Assembly (NCBI RefSeq): GCF_005405225.1
Contig: NZ_BJDQ01000012.1
Span: forward strand, 1-61,553
Direction: 5' to 3'
DNA length: 61,553 nt
Source of the DNA: Enterococcus dongliensis
Lineage (GTDB): Bacteria > Bacillota > Bacilli > Lactobacillales > Enterococcaceae
In this document: positions 43,075 to 51,200 of the stretch, in pieces
Layout of the letters: every line of letters starts with the position of its first letter
How positions within the stretch are numbered: the first letter of the stretch is position 1
Position numbers and translations under genes: made by a program
Notes under the pieces: model-generated
Told to the model about the DNA's origin: nothing
Seen by the model: only the letters and a program-made list of their open reading frames with translations
Databases searched by the model: none

Positions 43075-43539
43075 TCATGATAATGAATTTTTATTTTTTT
43101 TCATCTTGTGATAGGAATAGAAAAATTTTGGTGACAATTCATAACCTACTGTGATTCCTACTGCGATGGCGATTGCAATTTTCAAAACTTGGATCCCGAT
43201 TTGTGCTGCCTTGATTGAATCACCAATGAAAAAATTATAGGTGAAATTGTAAATCCCTACCCCCGGAACAAGGCAAAAAATGCCACAGATCAGAAAAATG
43301 GTTACTGGTGCTTTTAAAGCAAACGAAGCTTCACGTGAAAGATAGATTAATGCCAATGATGCAATAAAGGTCGCGGTCACCGGCGCGACCCAAAAATGCA
43401 TAATCACTAAATAAATAAACCAGCCGCAAGCTCCGATTACCCCACAATGAACATAATAACGACGCGGCACTTCAAATAATATTGCAAAAGAAATGGTTCC
43501 CAAAAAACCTGCTAAAGTTTGAAATAAGCCATTGATCAT
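43075..43539 (-). CDS. ThrE/YjjB-type threonine/serine exporter, small subunit
   Basis: This 154-residue membrane protein has four to five hydrophobic spans (FQTLAGFLGTISFAILF, VIGACGWFIYLVIMHFWV and others) of the ThrE_2 domain. It matches the separate C-terminal half of ThrE exporters, which in many Firmicutes are split. The ATG at 43539 follows GGAAAGGAG; the longer frame begins within the upstream gene's end. It is one transcript with the larger subunit upstream. Amino-acid export is known for the family; substrate unknown. Confidence 0.85.
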   Translation of the reverse strand: MINGLFQTLAGFLGTISFAILFEVPRRYYVHCGVIGACGWFIYLVIMHFWVAPVTATFIASLALIYLSREASFALKAPVTIFLICGIFCLVPGVGIYNFTYNFFIGDSIKAAQIGIQVLKIAIAIAVGITVGYELSPKFFYSYHKMKKNKNSLS

Positions 43540-43576
43540 TGGCTCTACGCTCCTTTCCTGATGGAAAAATAACAAA

Positions 43577-44335
43577 TTACAACATACTAAAGGCTCGCAG
43601 AACTAATCCCACGCCTACTGATACACAAAGAGCCGTAATCAGTGCGTAAATCATCTGACCCCAGCCAGAACTATAATCCCCATCAAATAAATAACGAATC
43701 CCATTAACAACGGCAACTCCTGGTAAGAGCGAGATGATTCCGCCAGTTACTAGACTTGTCAGATGCAAGATCGGTAAAAAATGAACGAATAAACAAGCTA
43801 AAATACTAACAAATGCACTGCTAGTAATAGTTGAAATAATATCTGACATATTGAACTTTGGTAATAAGTACATAGAAAAACACGCCAATAATACACCTAG
43901 TACCAACGCCCCTACTGTATCCCAAAGACTCCCGCCAAAAATAAAACAAAAACTGGCACTGCCAAAAGCATAAGCAAAGATTTTTAAAGGATCCGAAGCA
44001 AAAGACTCCTGTTTGATTGCTTGCAACCACTCATTTGCCTCTTCTGGACTCAGTCGGTTTTCCGTTAAGCGGCGCGACAATGTATTGATTTGCTCGATAC
44101 GTCCCAAATTGATCGGCGAGATTGGAATGTCTCGTACGCGGGCCTGGACCGTCTGATCCTCCAACCGTGCCGTCATAAAAATACCATTAATCAATACAAA
44201 ACTATCGAATTCTTTTAGTTCTAATGCTTCTGCAATATGGCGAATGGTGGTTTCGATTCGTTTAATTTCAGCACCATTTTTCAATAGTGTTTCACTGATA
44301 TCATAAACAAAATCAAACGACTCCCGTTCGTTCAT
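43577..44335 (-). CDS. ThrE/YjjP-type threonine/serine exporter, large subunit
   Basis: This 252-residue protein has a soluble N-terminus (1-110: KNGAEIKRIETTIRHIAEAL, and the SPINLGRIEQINTLSR stretch) and five membrane spans (about 120-250, with LTSLVTGGIISLLPGVAVVNGIRYL). It corresponds to ThrE domain 1 (YjjP) and pairs with the small subunit encoded directly downstream. Such pairs export threonine, serine or dipeptide-derived amino acids and could relieve amino-acid excess during peptide use. Confidence 0.88.
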   Translation of the reverse strand: MNERESFDFVYDISETLLKNGAEIKRIETTIRHIAEALELKEFDSFVLINGIFMTARLEDQTVQARVRDIPISPINLGRIEQINTLSRRLTENRLSPEEANEWLQAIKQESFASDPLKIFAYAFGSASFCFIFGGSLWDTVGALVLGVLLACFSMYLLPKFNMSDIISTITSSAFVSILACLFVHFLPILHLTSLVTGGIISLLPGVAVVNGIRYLFDGDYSSGWGQMIYALITALCVSVGVGLVLRAFSML

Positions 44336-44406
44336 CCAGCTCCCTCCCTTTTAGATAGAACTTTTTCCCATTCTTCCACACAACTCCATGAAAGAATTAC
44401 CTGCTA

Positions 44407-44440
44407 CTAAAAAACGACGACAGTCTTAACTGTCGTCGTC
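44407..44440 (-). terminator. Terminator of M24 peptidase copy 2
   Basis: GACGACGACAGT... : on the minus strand ACGACGACAGT and ACTGTCGTCGT pair around TAAG, then six T residues. Confidence 0.88.
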
Positions 44441-44461
44441 TTAGTATAGCCTATCTCATGT

Positions 44462-45532
44462 TTATAATTCAATCAAATCATGGGAAATACTGATCATATT
44501 TTCATAGCCATCCTCAGTGATCAAGACTTGGTCTTCAATTCGTATCCCGCCCCAATCAGGAATATAAATTCCTGGTTCAATCGTCATGACCATATTTGTT
44601 TCCAACACGTCATCATATTGTTCATCGATGTATGGTAATTCATGCACAAACAAACCGATACTATGACCAATATTTCGATAAGTGTATTGCGGATACTCGG
44701 TACCTTCCAAGGGTTTCAACGATGCTTGATAAATATCTTTTACGGCAGCACCGTTTTTCATAACTGCTTCTGCAGCTTCTAAACTTTGTTTTTCTAATTC
44801 ATAAACTTCTCGTTGTTTGTCTGTCGCTTTACCGACAACTACCGTTCGTGTCATATCAGACATATAGCCTTCATATTGACAGCCAAAATCCATCAACACA
44901 AAATCCCCATATTCAATTGATTTTTTCGATGGAATCCCATGTAATAGTGATGTATTAGCACCTGAAATCAAAATGTTTCCATAAGGTTGCGTGTCTGCCC
45001 CTTCTTGCACCATGTATAAAGAAAGTTTAGCAGCCAATTCCTTTTCTGTTACACCGACGCGAATATCTTTTAAGATCCGTTCAAAAGCCCGACAAGAAAT
45101 TTCACATGCATTTCGCATATATTGAATTTCTTGTGGCGATTTAATTGCACGCATACGATCGATTACGCCGCCAGCTTGTACAAATTCTGCATGGGTCTTT
45201 GAGGTAAAATCAGAATACATGTCATAAGTTAAATAATCAGCTTCAAAAGCAATTGTCTTTAAGTTTTTCTCACTCGCTAAACGCGCCACTGTATCTCCAA
45301 CAGTCCGTCCTGGCAAGCGCCAATTGATAATTTCATACTCTGGTACTTCGATATCGGCTTGTTCCGTGTAGCGCGGATCAGTCAAAAAGTATTGTCCCTC
45401 TTGTGTGAGCAAAATGAATGAATCGTCTCCTGTCCAACCGCTAGTAAAACGAACATTCACTCTTTTGGCAATAAAAAAAGCATCCAGGTTTTCTTTTTCT
45501 AGATACGCACGAATTTTTCCTTCGTTTAACAT
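44462..45532 (-). CDS. Xaa-Pro peptidase, M24 family (copy 2)
   Basis: This 356-residue peptidase has the M24 ligands: Asp pair in LMDFGCQYEGYMSDMTRTV, His in RNIGHSIGLFVHE, Glu in MTIEPGIYIPDW and Glu in IRIEDQVLIT. It is only moderately similar to copy 1. The ATG at 45532 follows AAAGGGATG; the longer frame adds 28 residues without support. It forms a separate unit. It resembles the general Xaa-Pro aminopeptidase/dipeptidase of lactic acid bacteria. Confidence 0.9.
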   Translation of the reverse strand: MLNEGKIRAYLEKENLDAFFIAKRVNVRFTSGWTGDDSFILLTQEGQYFLTDPRYTEQADIEVPEYEIINWRLPGRTVGDTVARLASEKNLKTIAFEADYLTYDMYSDFTSKTHAEFVQAGGVIDRMRAIKSPQEIQYMRNACEISCRAFERILKDIRVGVTEKELAAKLSLYMVQEGADTQPYGNILISGANTSLLHGIPSKKSIEYGDFVLMDFGCQYEGYMSDMTRTVVVGKATDKQREVYELEKQSLEAAEAVMKNGAAVKDIYQASLKPLEGTEYPQYTYRNIGHSIGLFVHELPYIDEQYDDVLETNMVMTIEPGIYIPDWGGIRIEDQVLITEDGYENMISISHDLIEL

Positions 45533-45676
45533 TGTCACACATCCCTTTCCATTTTGAAGTTCTAGCCTTCTAAACACTAGAGTAGCAGTCAGTCGTATTT
45601 TGGTCAACGCTTTCAAAAAATTCTCCAGAAAAAATTGACTCTTTTACAACCAGTAACGGCCCGACTAATTCTTATT

Positions 45677-45714
45677 TCAAAAAAAGCCAAAAGGCATCGA
45701 TTTGATGCCTCTTG
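45677..45714 (-). terminator. Terminator of the ClC gene
   Basis: GGCATC and GATGCC pair on the minus strand, followed by TTTTGGCTTTTTTT. Confidence 0.75.
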
Positions 45715-45720
45715 ACCTGC

Positions 45721-47223
45721 TTATTTTCGACGATGCCGGCTCATTCGAGTCATTGGAGCCTCATCTGTTTTACGAGTCGTTTCAACTTTAGTGGTTGTTC
45801 CATTAGGTTTTCGCAGTTCTCGTGCCAAAATTTCTTGTTTTGGTTCTGCGATCTGTGGTTGTATTTTTTCTTGTTTCTTGCGATCAGCTGCTTTTCTTAA
45901 TTCAGCGATTTCACTTGTTGGGTTAGCTTGCGTCTTTGTCACAGTCTGTTTCGTTCGCTTAGGTAAATCAGGTAACTTGAACGATTTGATCGTTTGTTCT
46001 TCGTGGAAAAAAGGAACTCGCTGTAAAAAGAGATTGCCTAAATATCCGGCTAACCAGATCCATAAAAATAATTCTACTGGAAACAGCAACAAGAACAAAC
46101 ATGCGGTGGCTAACGGCTGCTTTAAAACTACTGCACACGCGCTAGCTGTAAAAACAGCCACTAATAAACCTGGTGAATACGGCAATAGATTTGCAAAAGC
46201 TAAAGCTGCTGCAATACTAGCAAAAATCAGTGGGAAGATTGTTCCACCGCGCCAATTACAAGCTAAACAAAAGATCGTTACTGCAAGTTTTCCAAATCCA
46301 ACTAACAATAAGATGAAAAAATTCATCGTCTCTGCTTGACGAGTAAAAGATAGCAGCGTATGTTCCCCAGAAAACAAAAAGTATGGTGAAATCATCCCTA
46401 AGATCCCTAAAACAATCCCGGCAAAAATAGCCAACGGCAATGGATTGCGAATCCGTTGATTCAACTTTTCCCCTTTTTCTTGCAAGGCTAAGAATATTTT
46501 TCCGAAAAGTGCCCCCAAAATAATCATGGGAATCACTAACAATAGGCCTTGCCAAGTAAAACTGCTCTCCATTTTTCGAATCGCAAAAACTTGTTCTTGA
46601 TTCGGAAAAAGATTGTAAACCAAAAGATAGCCGACAAATCCAGTAAACGTAGCAAAAATGTATAGAACATATTTTTTCAACTTGCTCTCGGTGACCACTT
46701 GCCAATCTTCTCGCTCAACAGATCTTCCTACTCCAAATAGTGGTGCCATAAAAACAACGCCTAAAGATGTGCCGATTCCAAATTCAAGTAAATCCACTCG
46801 CTGTTCGGCCGTAATTTTTCTGCGATCGGCAATGTATGTGATCAGCCCTCCAATAATAGCAACTAAAGCTGCCTCTGGACCTAAACTTGCCCCAAAGAGC
46901 AAAACAATCAGCGATCCTAATAAATTGCGTATGATCTTACCGCCATGATAATCGATTTTTTTTGTTTCTTGGTATTCGGTAAAAGACTCTTGCAACGTTC
47001 GCGGATAGCGGCCAAAGGTTTTCACAAAAAAACCAATCGCTACTCCCCCAATCGTACAGACAATCAAAGGATACAGTCGTGGATCACCTAGCGCCTTAGG
47101 CAATAGCTGCCATAAAAGGTGATGACCTAGTTCTGTTATGCCCATAAAGAAAGCGACAATGACACCAACAACTAGACCTAATAGTCCACTGTAGCCAAAA
47201 AATGCTAGTTTAAACTTATTCAT
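45721..47223 (-). CDS. ClC-family chloride channel/transporter
   Basis: This 500-residue protein has about ten or more membrane helices. The ClC signature appears as GASLGPEAALVAIIGGL near residue 115 (gating Glu kept), and the second as CNWRGGTIFPLIFA. It also has a long, strongly basic C-terminal tail (about 415-500, rich in Lys/Arg/Thr and ending RMSRHRRK), which is unlike typical short ClC proteins and has no CBS domain. ClC proteins help in acid resistance. AGAAAGGTTAA precedes the ATG. Confidence 0.88.
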   Translation of the reverse strand: MNKFKLAFFGYSGLLGLVVGVIVAFFMGITELGHHLLWQLLPKALGDPRLYPLIVCTIGGVAIGFFVKTFGRYPRTLQESFTEYQETKKIDYHGGKIIRNLLGSLIVLLFGASLGPEAALVAIIGGLITYIADRRKITAEQRVDLLEFGIGTSLGVVFMAPLFGVGRSVEREDWQVVTESKLKKYVLYIFATFTGFVGYLLVYNLFPNQEQVFAIRKMESSFTWQGLLLVIPMIILGALFGKIFLALQEKGEKLNQRIRNPLPLAIFAGIVLGILGMISPYFLFSGEHTLLSFTRQAETMNFFILLLVGFGKLAVTIFCLACNWRGGTIFPLIFASIAAALAFANLLPYSPGLLVAVFTASACAVVLKQPLATACLFLLLFPVELFLWIWLAGYLGNLFLQRVPFFHEEQTIKSFKLPDLPKRTKQTVTKTQANPTSEIAELRKAADRKKQEKIQPQIAEPKQEILARELRKPNGTTTKVETTRKTDEAPMTRMSRHRRK

Positions 47224-47278
47224 AAAATTAACCTTTCTCTAAATAGATTCCGCTACATTATAACAAAGGTTTGTCTTG

Positions 47279-48358
47279 TTAGGAGATTTTTTTAGCGACT
47301 TTCTGTGCTTTTAGCGGCTTTTGCCGTGAATTTTTTTGCTGAAGCGTCAATTGGACGCATGAAAGCGTTCGTTTCAATGCCGGTGTCAATTGATAATGGT
47401 CGACTAAATATTGACGGATTTTTTCGCTAAAGAAGCCTCGCATAAAGGCAAAGAAGAACCCTTCAGGATTTTTCACGGTTTTATACCGATACATCTGTTC
47501 AATCGCTTTGGCAATCGCATCACCAATATCTGCTTTGAAGTACTCATTGGCTTCAAAGGTTAAAACTTCTGCTTCTGCGGGCAAGCCTGCTTTGATGTAT
47601 TGCTGTGTACTAGCATACTTTGCTTTAAAAATCATATCGACAAACCAGCGAGCTTTTTGATAATCCCCTTCACAAAAAGGTAAGAAACGCTGAAACACTT
47701 GTTGCGGGAGTACGTAAGCATAACGAGCCTGTAAACCGGCAATAAGATTTTGTTCCTGTTGGTTGGCAGCGTCTTTGTTATTCGTTACATTTGTTGCACT
47801 TGTAGATTGTTTTGCTAAATGTTTTTGTGTACTTGTAAGCAAATCTTGCGTGTTCGTAGTAGCAGAATCTGCGCCTCTATCCACAGTGGATAACGCAGAA
47901 GTTGGTTTAGTCTCTTGTTTATCCACAGGTAATACCGTTTTAGCACTTGTATAATTTTTAAATGCTAATTGAACAACAACATTTTTTTCTGGAGCTTTAG
48001 GATTAGAAACATAGATTCGATAATTTTTAAGGCCATGGCGAAGAACTTGGATCAAGCCAGCTCCACTCAAAGCATTTTTTAAATTGGTGATTTTTCTTTC
48101 AGAAACTCGTAATAAGGCTGCTGCCTCTTCATTTGAAAAATAGATATAAGGAACCCCATTTTCGTCAAGCCAGGTCCCTTCTTTTTGAGAATTGTAAATG
48201 CTGCAAGTCATTCTCATCGTGTACAATGCGTGAAGCATCATGGCCTCAATGGAAAGATTTTTGTATTGTGGATTATTGATTAAATTCAAATCAATGGGAA
48301 GATAATTTCCGTTGGGTAAGTTTGTTGCGGTCATTATATTATCTAAATTTGTGGACAT
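47279..48358 (-). CDS. repA: Plasmid replication initiator, RepA_N family
   Basis: This 359-residue initiator has the RepA_N domain at its N-terminus (about 15-130: YLPIDLNLINNPQYKNLSIE, then DENGVPYIYFSNEEAAALLR and a winged-helix LRVSERKITNLKNALSGAGL). A Thr/Ala/Gln-rich linker (140-200) and a helical C-terminal domain follow. RepA_N replicons are common in low-GC Gram-positives and include pheromone plasmids and large megaplasmids; their origin usually lies inside the rep gene. AAGGAGG precedes the ATG. A counter-transcript overlaps its leader (48474-48595). Confidence 0.93.
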   Translation of the reverse strand: MSTNLDNIMTATNLPNGNYLPIDLNLINNPQYKNLSIEAMMLHALYTMRMTCSIYNSQKEGTWLDENGVPYIYFSNEEAAALLRVSERKITNLKNALSGAGLIQVLRHGLKNYRIYVSNPKAPEKNVVVQLAFKNYTSAKTVLPVDKQETKPTSALSTVDRGADSATTNTQDLLTSTQKHLAKQSTSATNVTNNKDAANQQEQNLIAGLQARYAYVLPQQVFQRFLPFCEGDYQKARWFVDMIFKAKYASTQQYIKAGLPAEAEVLTFEANEYFKADIGDAIAKAIEQMYRYKTVKNPEGFFFAFMRGFFSEKIRQYLVDHYQLTPALKRTLSCVQLTLQQKNSRQKPLKAQKVAKKIS

Positions 48359-48420
48359 AACAAAAAAACCTCCTTAGTTCACTCTCTAATTTATTACGAA
48401 AGTTTTTAAAGGAATGTTTA

Positions 48421-48528
48421 CTGTCACAAGATATCTGATTGAGAAAATGATCAAAATATAGTATACTTAATAAAGGTTAGGCAAACACCAATTTTTCTAA
48501 CCCTAATAAGTTTATTTAAATGTGACAG
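48421..48528. repeat. Inverted repeat in the repA leader
   Basis: CTGTCACA (48421-48428) and TGTGACAG (48521-48528) are complementary and 92 bases apart. On the repA mRNA they could pair over the leader, close to the ribosome site. Confidence 0.5.
48439..48467 (+). promoter_or_regulatory. Promoter of the repA counter-transcript
   Basis: TTGAGA (48439-48444) and TATACT (48462-48467) are separated by exactly 17 bases, on the strand opposite to repA. Confidence 0.75.
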
Positions 48529-48595
48529 GCTAATTCGCCAAAATTAGCTCAAACCTTTGAGTTTAAAGATCGCCAAATCTTTAAACTCTTTTTTT
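48474..48595 (+). ncRNA. Antisense RNA (counter-transcript) of the repA leader
   Basis: The promoter and a perfect terminator give an RNA of about 120 nt that is fully complementary to the repA leader. It contains two hairpins with the identical loop CGCCAA: GCTAATT/AATTAGC (48529-48548) and GAGTTTAAAGAT/ATCTTTAAACTC (48559-48588, the terminator). In the repA mRNA the same loops read UUGGCG, which has the YUNR U-turn motif used for kissing contacts. RepA_N plasmids such as pSK41 are known to control rep with an antisense RNA; the role here is inferred. Confidence 0.75.
48559..48595 (+). terminator. Terminator of the counter-transcript
   Basis: A perfect 12-bp stem with a six-base loop is followed by seven T residues. 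Confidence 0.9.
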
Positions 48596-48614
48596 CGTTT
48601 TTTTCTACACGTAT

Positions 48615-48643
48615 AGAATAATGGATTAAAAGCCCGTTGTAAA
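48615..48643 (-). promoter_or_regulatory. Promoter of repA
   Basis: On the minus strand TTTACA (48638-48643) and TATTCT (48615-48620) are 17 bases apart; the mRNA would begin near 48608, so the leader of about 250 nt includes the antisense region. Confidence 0.6.
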
Positions 48644-48659
48644 GCGATTTATAGCTAAC

Positions 48660-48990
48660 TTTTTTTGAAGTAAACTTTTAATATATTTGTAAAACATGTT
48701 GAGGTATACCTTAATGACAATTGAAAAACATATTAGGTAAACTTTATTTTAAGATATAAAACTATTTTTGGTAAACTCTAATTAAAGTGTGAGCTAGTTC
48801 CTTCTTATGGAAGATTGTGGATAAAAATGAATGTAGATAAGGGCTACATTAGTTATCCACAGATAGGCAAAGAACACGTTCTTTTTTTCAAAAGTAAACT
48901 TTAAAAAAAAATTAACAATAAAAAAAGTAAACTGTAATATCAGTTATCAAAAAAAAAAGTAAACCATAATGTCGGATATAATCTACATTA
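48660..48990. repeat. AGTAAAC repeat cluster between repA and the par genes
   Basis: About eight copies of [AG]GTAAAC[TC] in both orientations lie here, together with a GAGGTATACCTTAA palindrome-like box. The same repeat is far denser upstream of parA. Likely partition or regulator binding sites. Confidence 0.75.
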
Positions 48991-49015
48991 CGGTTTACTT
49001 TTTTCGCGATGGATT

Positions 49016-49543
49016 CTAATCGTTTTCTAATTCTTTGAATAATTTTTGATATTTTGGCTTCTCTTTATACTCCTGCATTGCAGCTTCTTCCAATTGGTCT
49101 AAGAAATTTCGATCATCTTTTGATAAACCCTTTTCCATATAGTAATCATATAAAAAATCAATCATTCTATCCGGTGTATAGCCGTCAAACTTAGCATTTA
49201 TTAAGTTTTGCATTCGAATCTTTGTACGGGCAGAGATTTTTTGCATTTCTAAGGCTTTTAAGCGAGGATCATAATATTGTCGCTTTCTTCCCCGTTTGCC
49301 GGTTTCATTTTCTTGCGCGGGCTTTTTTTCTTGTGAAGCACTTTTTTCATTTTGATGTTTTGCTTCTCCGTGAGAGGAATGTCGAAAATCGGTTTCATGA
49401 TTTAAGTTTCTTTTAGCTAAAAGATCTTGAGTGCTGGGTTTCTTCTCCTTTTTATCTTGATTGGAGTATTCCGACATTTTTTCAATGCCTTTATTTTTTT
49501 TATTCGCCGTTAAAAGTGAATCTAGCTTCATTTTTTTCGCCAT
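49016..49543 (-). CDS. Plasmid partition partner protein (PrgO/ParB-like)
   Basis: This 175-residue, very basic and polar protein (MAKKMKLDSLLTANKKNKGI...) has a disordered first half rich in Lys, Gln, Ser and Glu and a C-terminal helical part (about 90-175: RKRQYYDPRLKALEMQKISA, then RMQNLINAKFDGYTPDRMID). It follows parA by 12 bases, the usual place of the DNA-binding partner on RepA_N plasmids. It probably binds the AGTAAAC sites. No ParB nuclease motif is seen. Role is inferred by position and composition. Confidence 0.8.
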   Translation of the reverse strand: MAKKMKLDSLLTANKKNKGIEKMSEYSNQDKKEKKPSTQDLLAKRNLNHETDFRHSSHGEAKHQNEKSASQEKKPAQENETGKRGRKRQYYDPRLKALEMQKISARTKIRMQNLINAKFDGYTPDRMIDFLYDYYMEKGLSKDDRNFLDQLEEAAMQEYKEKPKYQKLFKELEND

Positions 49544-49555
49544 TTAACGTCTCCC

Positions 49556-50404
49556 CTACTCTTCACCGCTTAAAATGAGGCGATGTTCATCAATTTCGTC
49601 TAAAATATTTACAAAAACTTCATGAGCACGTTTGTCCCATTGCTCAACTTTCCCATTCTTATTGATGTCATAAGTAATACCAGAGCCATCATAGCGTTTT
49701 AAACGGCTTTGATTTAAAACAACGGTATCTAAAAGATGTGCGCCATAGATTTCTTTTGCTGCTGTATAAATTTCTTGATCGACAGAATCTCGTTTTTGCA
49801 TCATAAAAGGAACGATCCCAACGACTTCCAAGTCTGTTTCGTATTGTTCAATGAAGAAATTCATATAATCAATATAGTTTTGTGCACCTTTTAAGGACTT
49901 CACTTGTGTTTGCAAGATAACGATAACATACTCTGCCACGTACATAGCAGCATTGGAATACGTGCTGATTGTCGGCGGTACATCGATATAAATCACATCA
50001 TACACATCTTTTAACGGTTCAATCAACGTCTCCATATATTTGAATTGAGATAATTTATCTCCAGGATATTTCTCAATCATATAATCTGGAAAGTCAGAAA
50101 ATGAAATATTTGCTGGAATCAAATCTAAATTAGGAATAATCTGATAAATAGATGATTGAATATCCCCTGATCGAACGGCTTCCCAAATGGTTGAGTCGAA
50201 TTCTTCTGGTAATGTCTCATTTCCAAAATTTTCAGCAGTCAATGATAAGACATCACTAGTATTTCCTTGTGGATCCAAATCGATTACTAATGTTTTACGT
50301 TTTTTACGAAAGGCACTTTCAAATGAGAGCATTTGAACGGTCGTAGATTTACCGACACCGCCTTTAAAATTTCCTACTACATAAGTTTCAGCTTTTTTTG
50401 GCAT
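49556..50404 (-). CDS. parA: ParA-family partition ATPase (PrgP-like)
   Basis: This 282-residue ATPase has the deviant Walker A GNFKGGVGKSTT (residues 11-22), the DLDPQGNTSDVL motif A', and Walker B DVIYIDVPPTIS. It has no N-terminal DNA-binding domain, like type Ib ParA proteins. It drives segregation of the plasmid with its partner encoded downstream. GGATTGGAGAA precedes the ATG. Both flanks carry the AGTAAAC repeats, suggesting autoregulation. Confidence 0.93.
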   Translation of the reverse strand: MPKKAETYVVGNFKGGVGKSTTVQMLSFESAFRKKRKTLVIDLDPQGNTSDVLSLTAENFGNETLPEEFDSTIWEAVRSGDIQSSIYQIIPNLDLIPANISFSDFPDYMIEKYPGDKLSQFKYMETLIEPLKDVYDVIYIDVPPTISTYSNAAMYVAEYVIVILQTQVKSLKGAQNYIDYMNFFIEQYETDLEVVGIVPFMMQKRDSVDQEIYTAAKEIYGAHLLDTVVLNQSRLKRYDGSGITYDINKNGKVEQWDKRAHEVFVNILDEIDEHRLILSGEE

Positions 50405-50433
50405 AAAAATTCTCCAATCCTTATTTCTCTATT

Positions 50434-51200
50434 AAAGTTTACTATAAAACAAACTAAAGAGCAATAAAGTTTACTATAATTATTTTTAATAAGGTAAACT
50501 ATAAAACGGCATAAAAGTAAACTCCATTATCCAAGATAAAGTTTACTTTTATAACTATAAGAGGTTTACCTCAAAAAACAGATAAAAAGTAAACTTAATT
50601 TCTAAAAAAGTAAACGTCAGAATTAATAAAGGTTTACTACATCTATATAAAAGTAAACCTTTATATAGATAAAACATTGTAATATCAGTATACTATTAAA
50701 TAAAAAGTAAACATTAATTATTATTAAGTAAACTCTAATATGTATAAAGAGTAAACTCCAAATTTTGATTAATAAATAAAAAGTAAACTTATTTATTTTG
50801 TAGTAAACCTAATAAGATAAATTTAACCTATTTAAGTAAACTTTTATTAAATAAAGTAAACTTAATTTGATAATGCAATTAGGATACTAAATCATCGATA
50901 TTAAGAGTAAACCGTATAACAAGCGCATGATACTCATGGATCTAAGGAATAATAAATAAAGTAAACTATATAGAATCTATATAAAGTAACCTTTTAACTA
51001 AGGATATAGAATAAAGTAAACTCCAAATGAGTATTGTTTATTAAAAAGTAAACTTCAAATAAAAGCTTTAAAACAAGGTTATTTGAGGTCTACTGCATAT
51101 AAAAATAAATCATCAGATATTTAAGTAAACTTTTATTAAATAAAGTAAACTATAAATAAAAAAGCTCATTGAGGTATACCTCAATGAGCTAAAGTAAACT
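50434..51200. repeat. Large AGTAAAC iteron array (candidate centromere/origin)
   Basis: About 25 copies of A-A-A-G-T-A-A-A-C-[TC] in both orientations are scattered every 15-60 bases over 770 bp of very AT-rich DNA. Within it a 34-bp segment (50829-50862) recurs exactly at 51118-51151 as a direct repeat. No gene is present. The place upstream of parA fits a parS centromere or a copy-control/handcuffing region. Confidence 0.88.
51157..51190 (-). terminator. Terminator of the dehydrogenase gene
   Basis: AGCTCATTGAGGTA and TACCTCAATGAGCT form a 14-bp palindrome; the minus strand then has six T residues. Confidence 0.8.

Noticed and set aside
47763-47954. Plus-strand frame within repA
   Set aside because: It is a shadow of the Thr/Ala/Gln-rich linker of RepA with no ribosome site.
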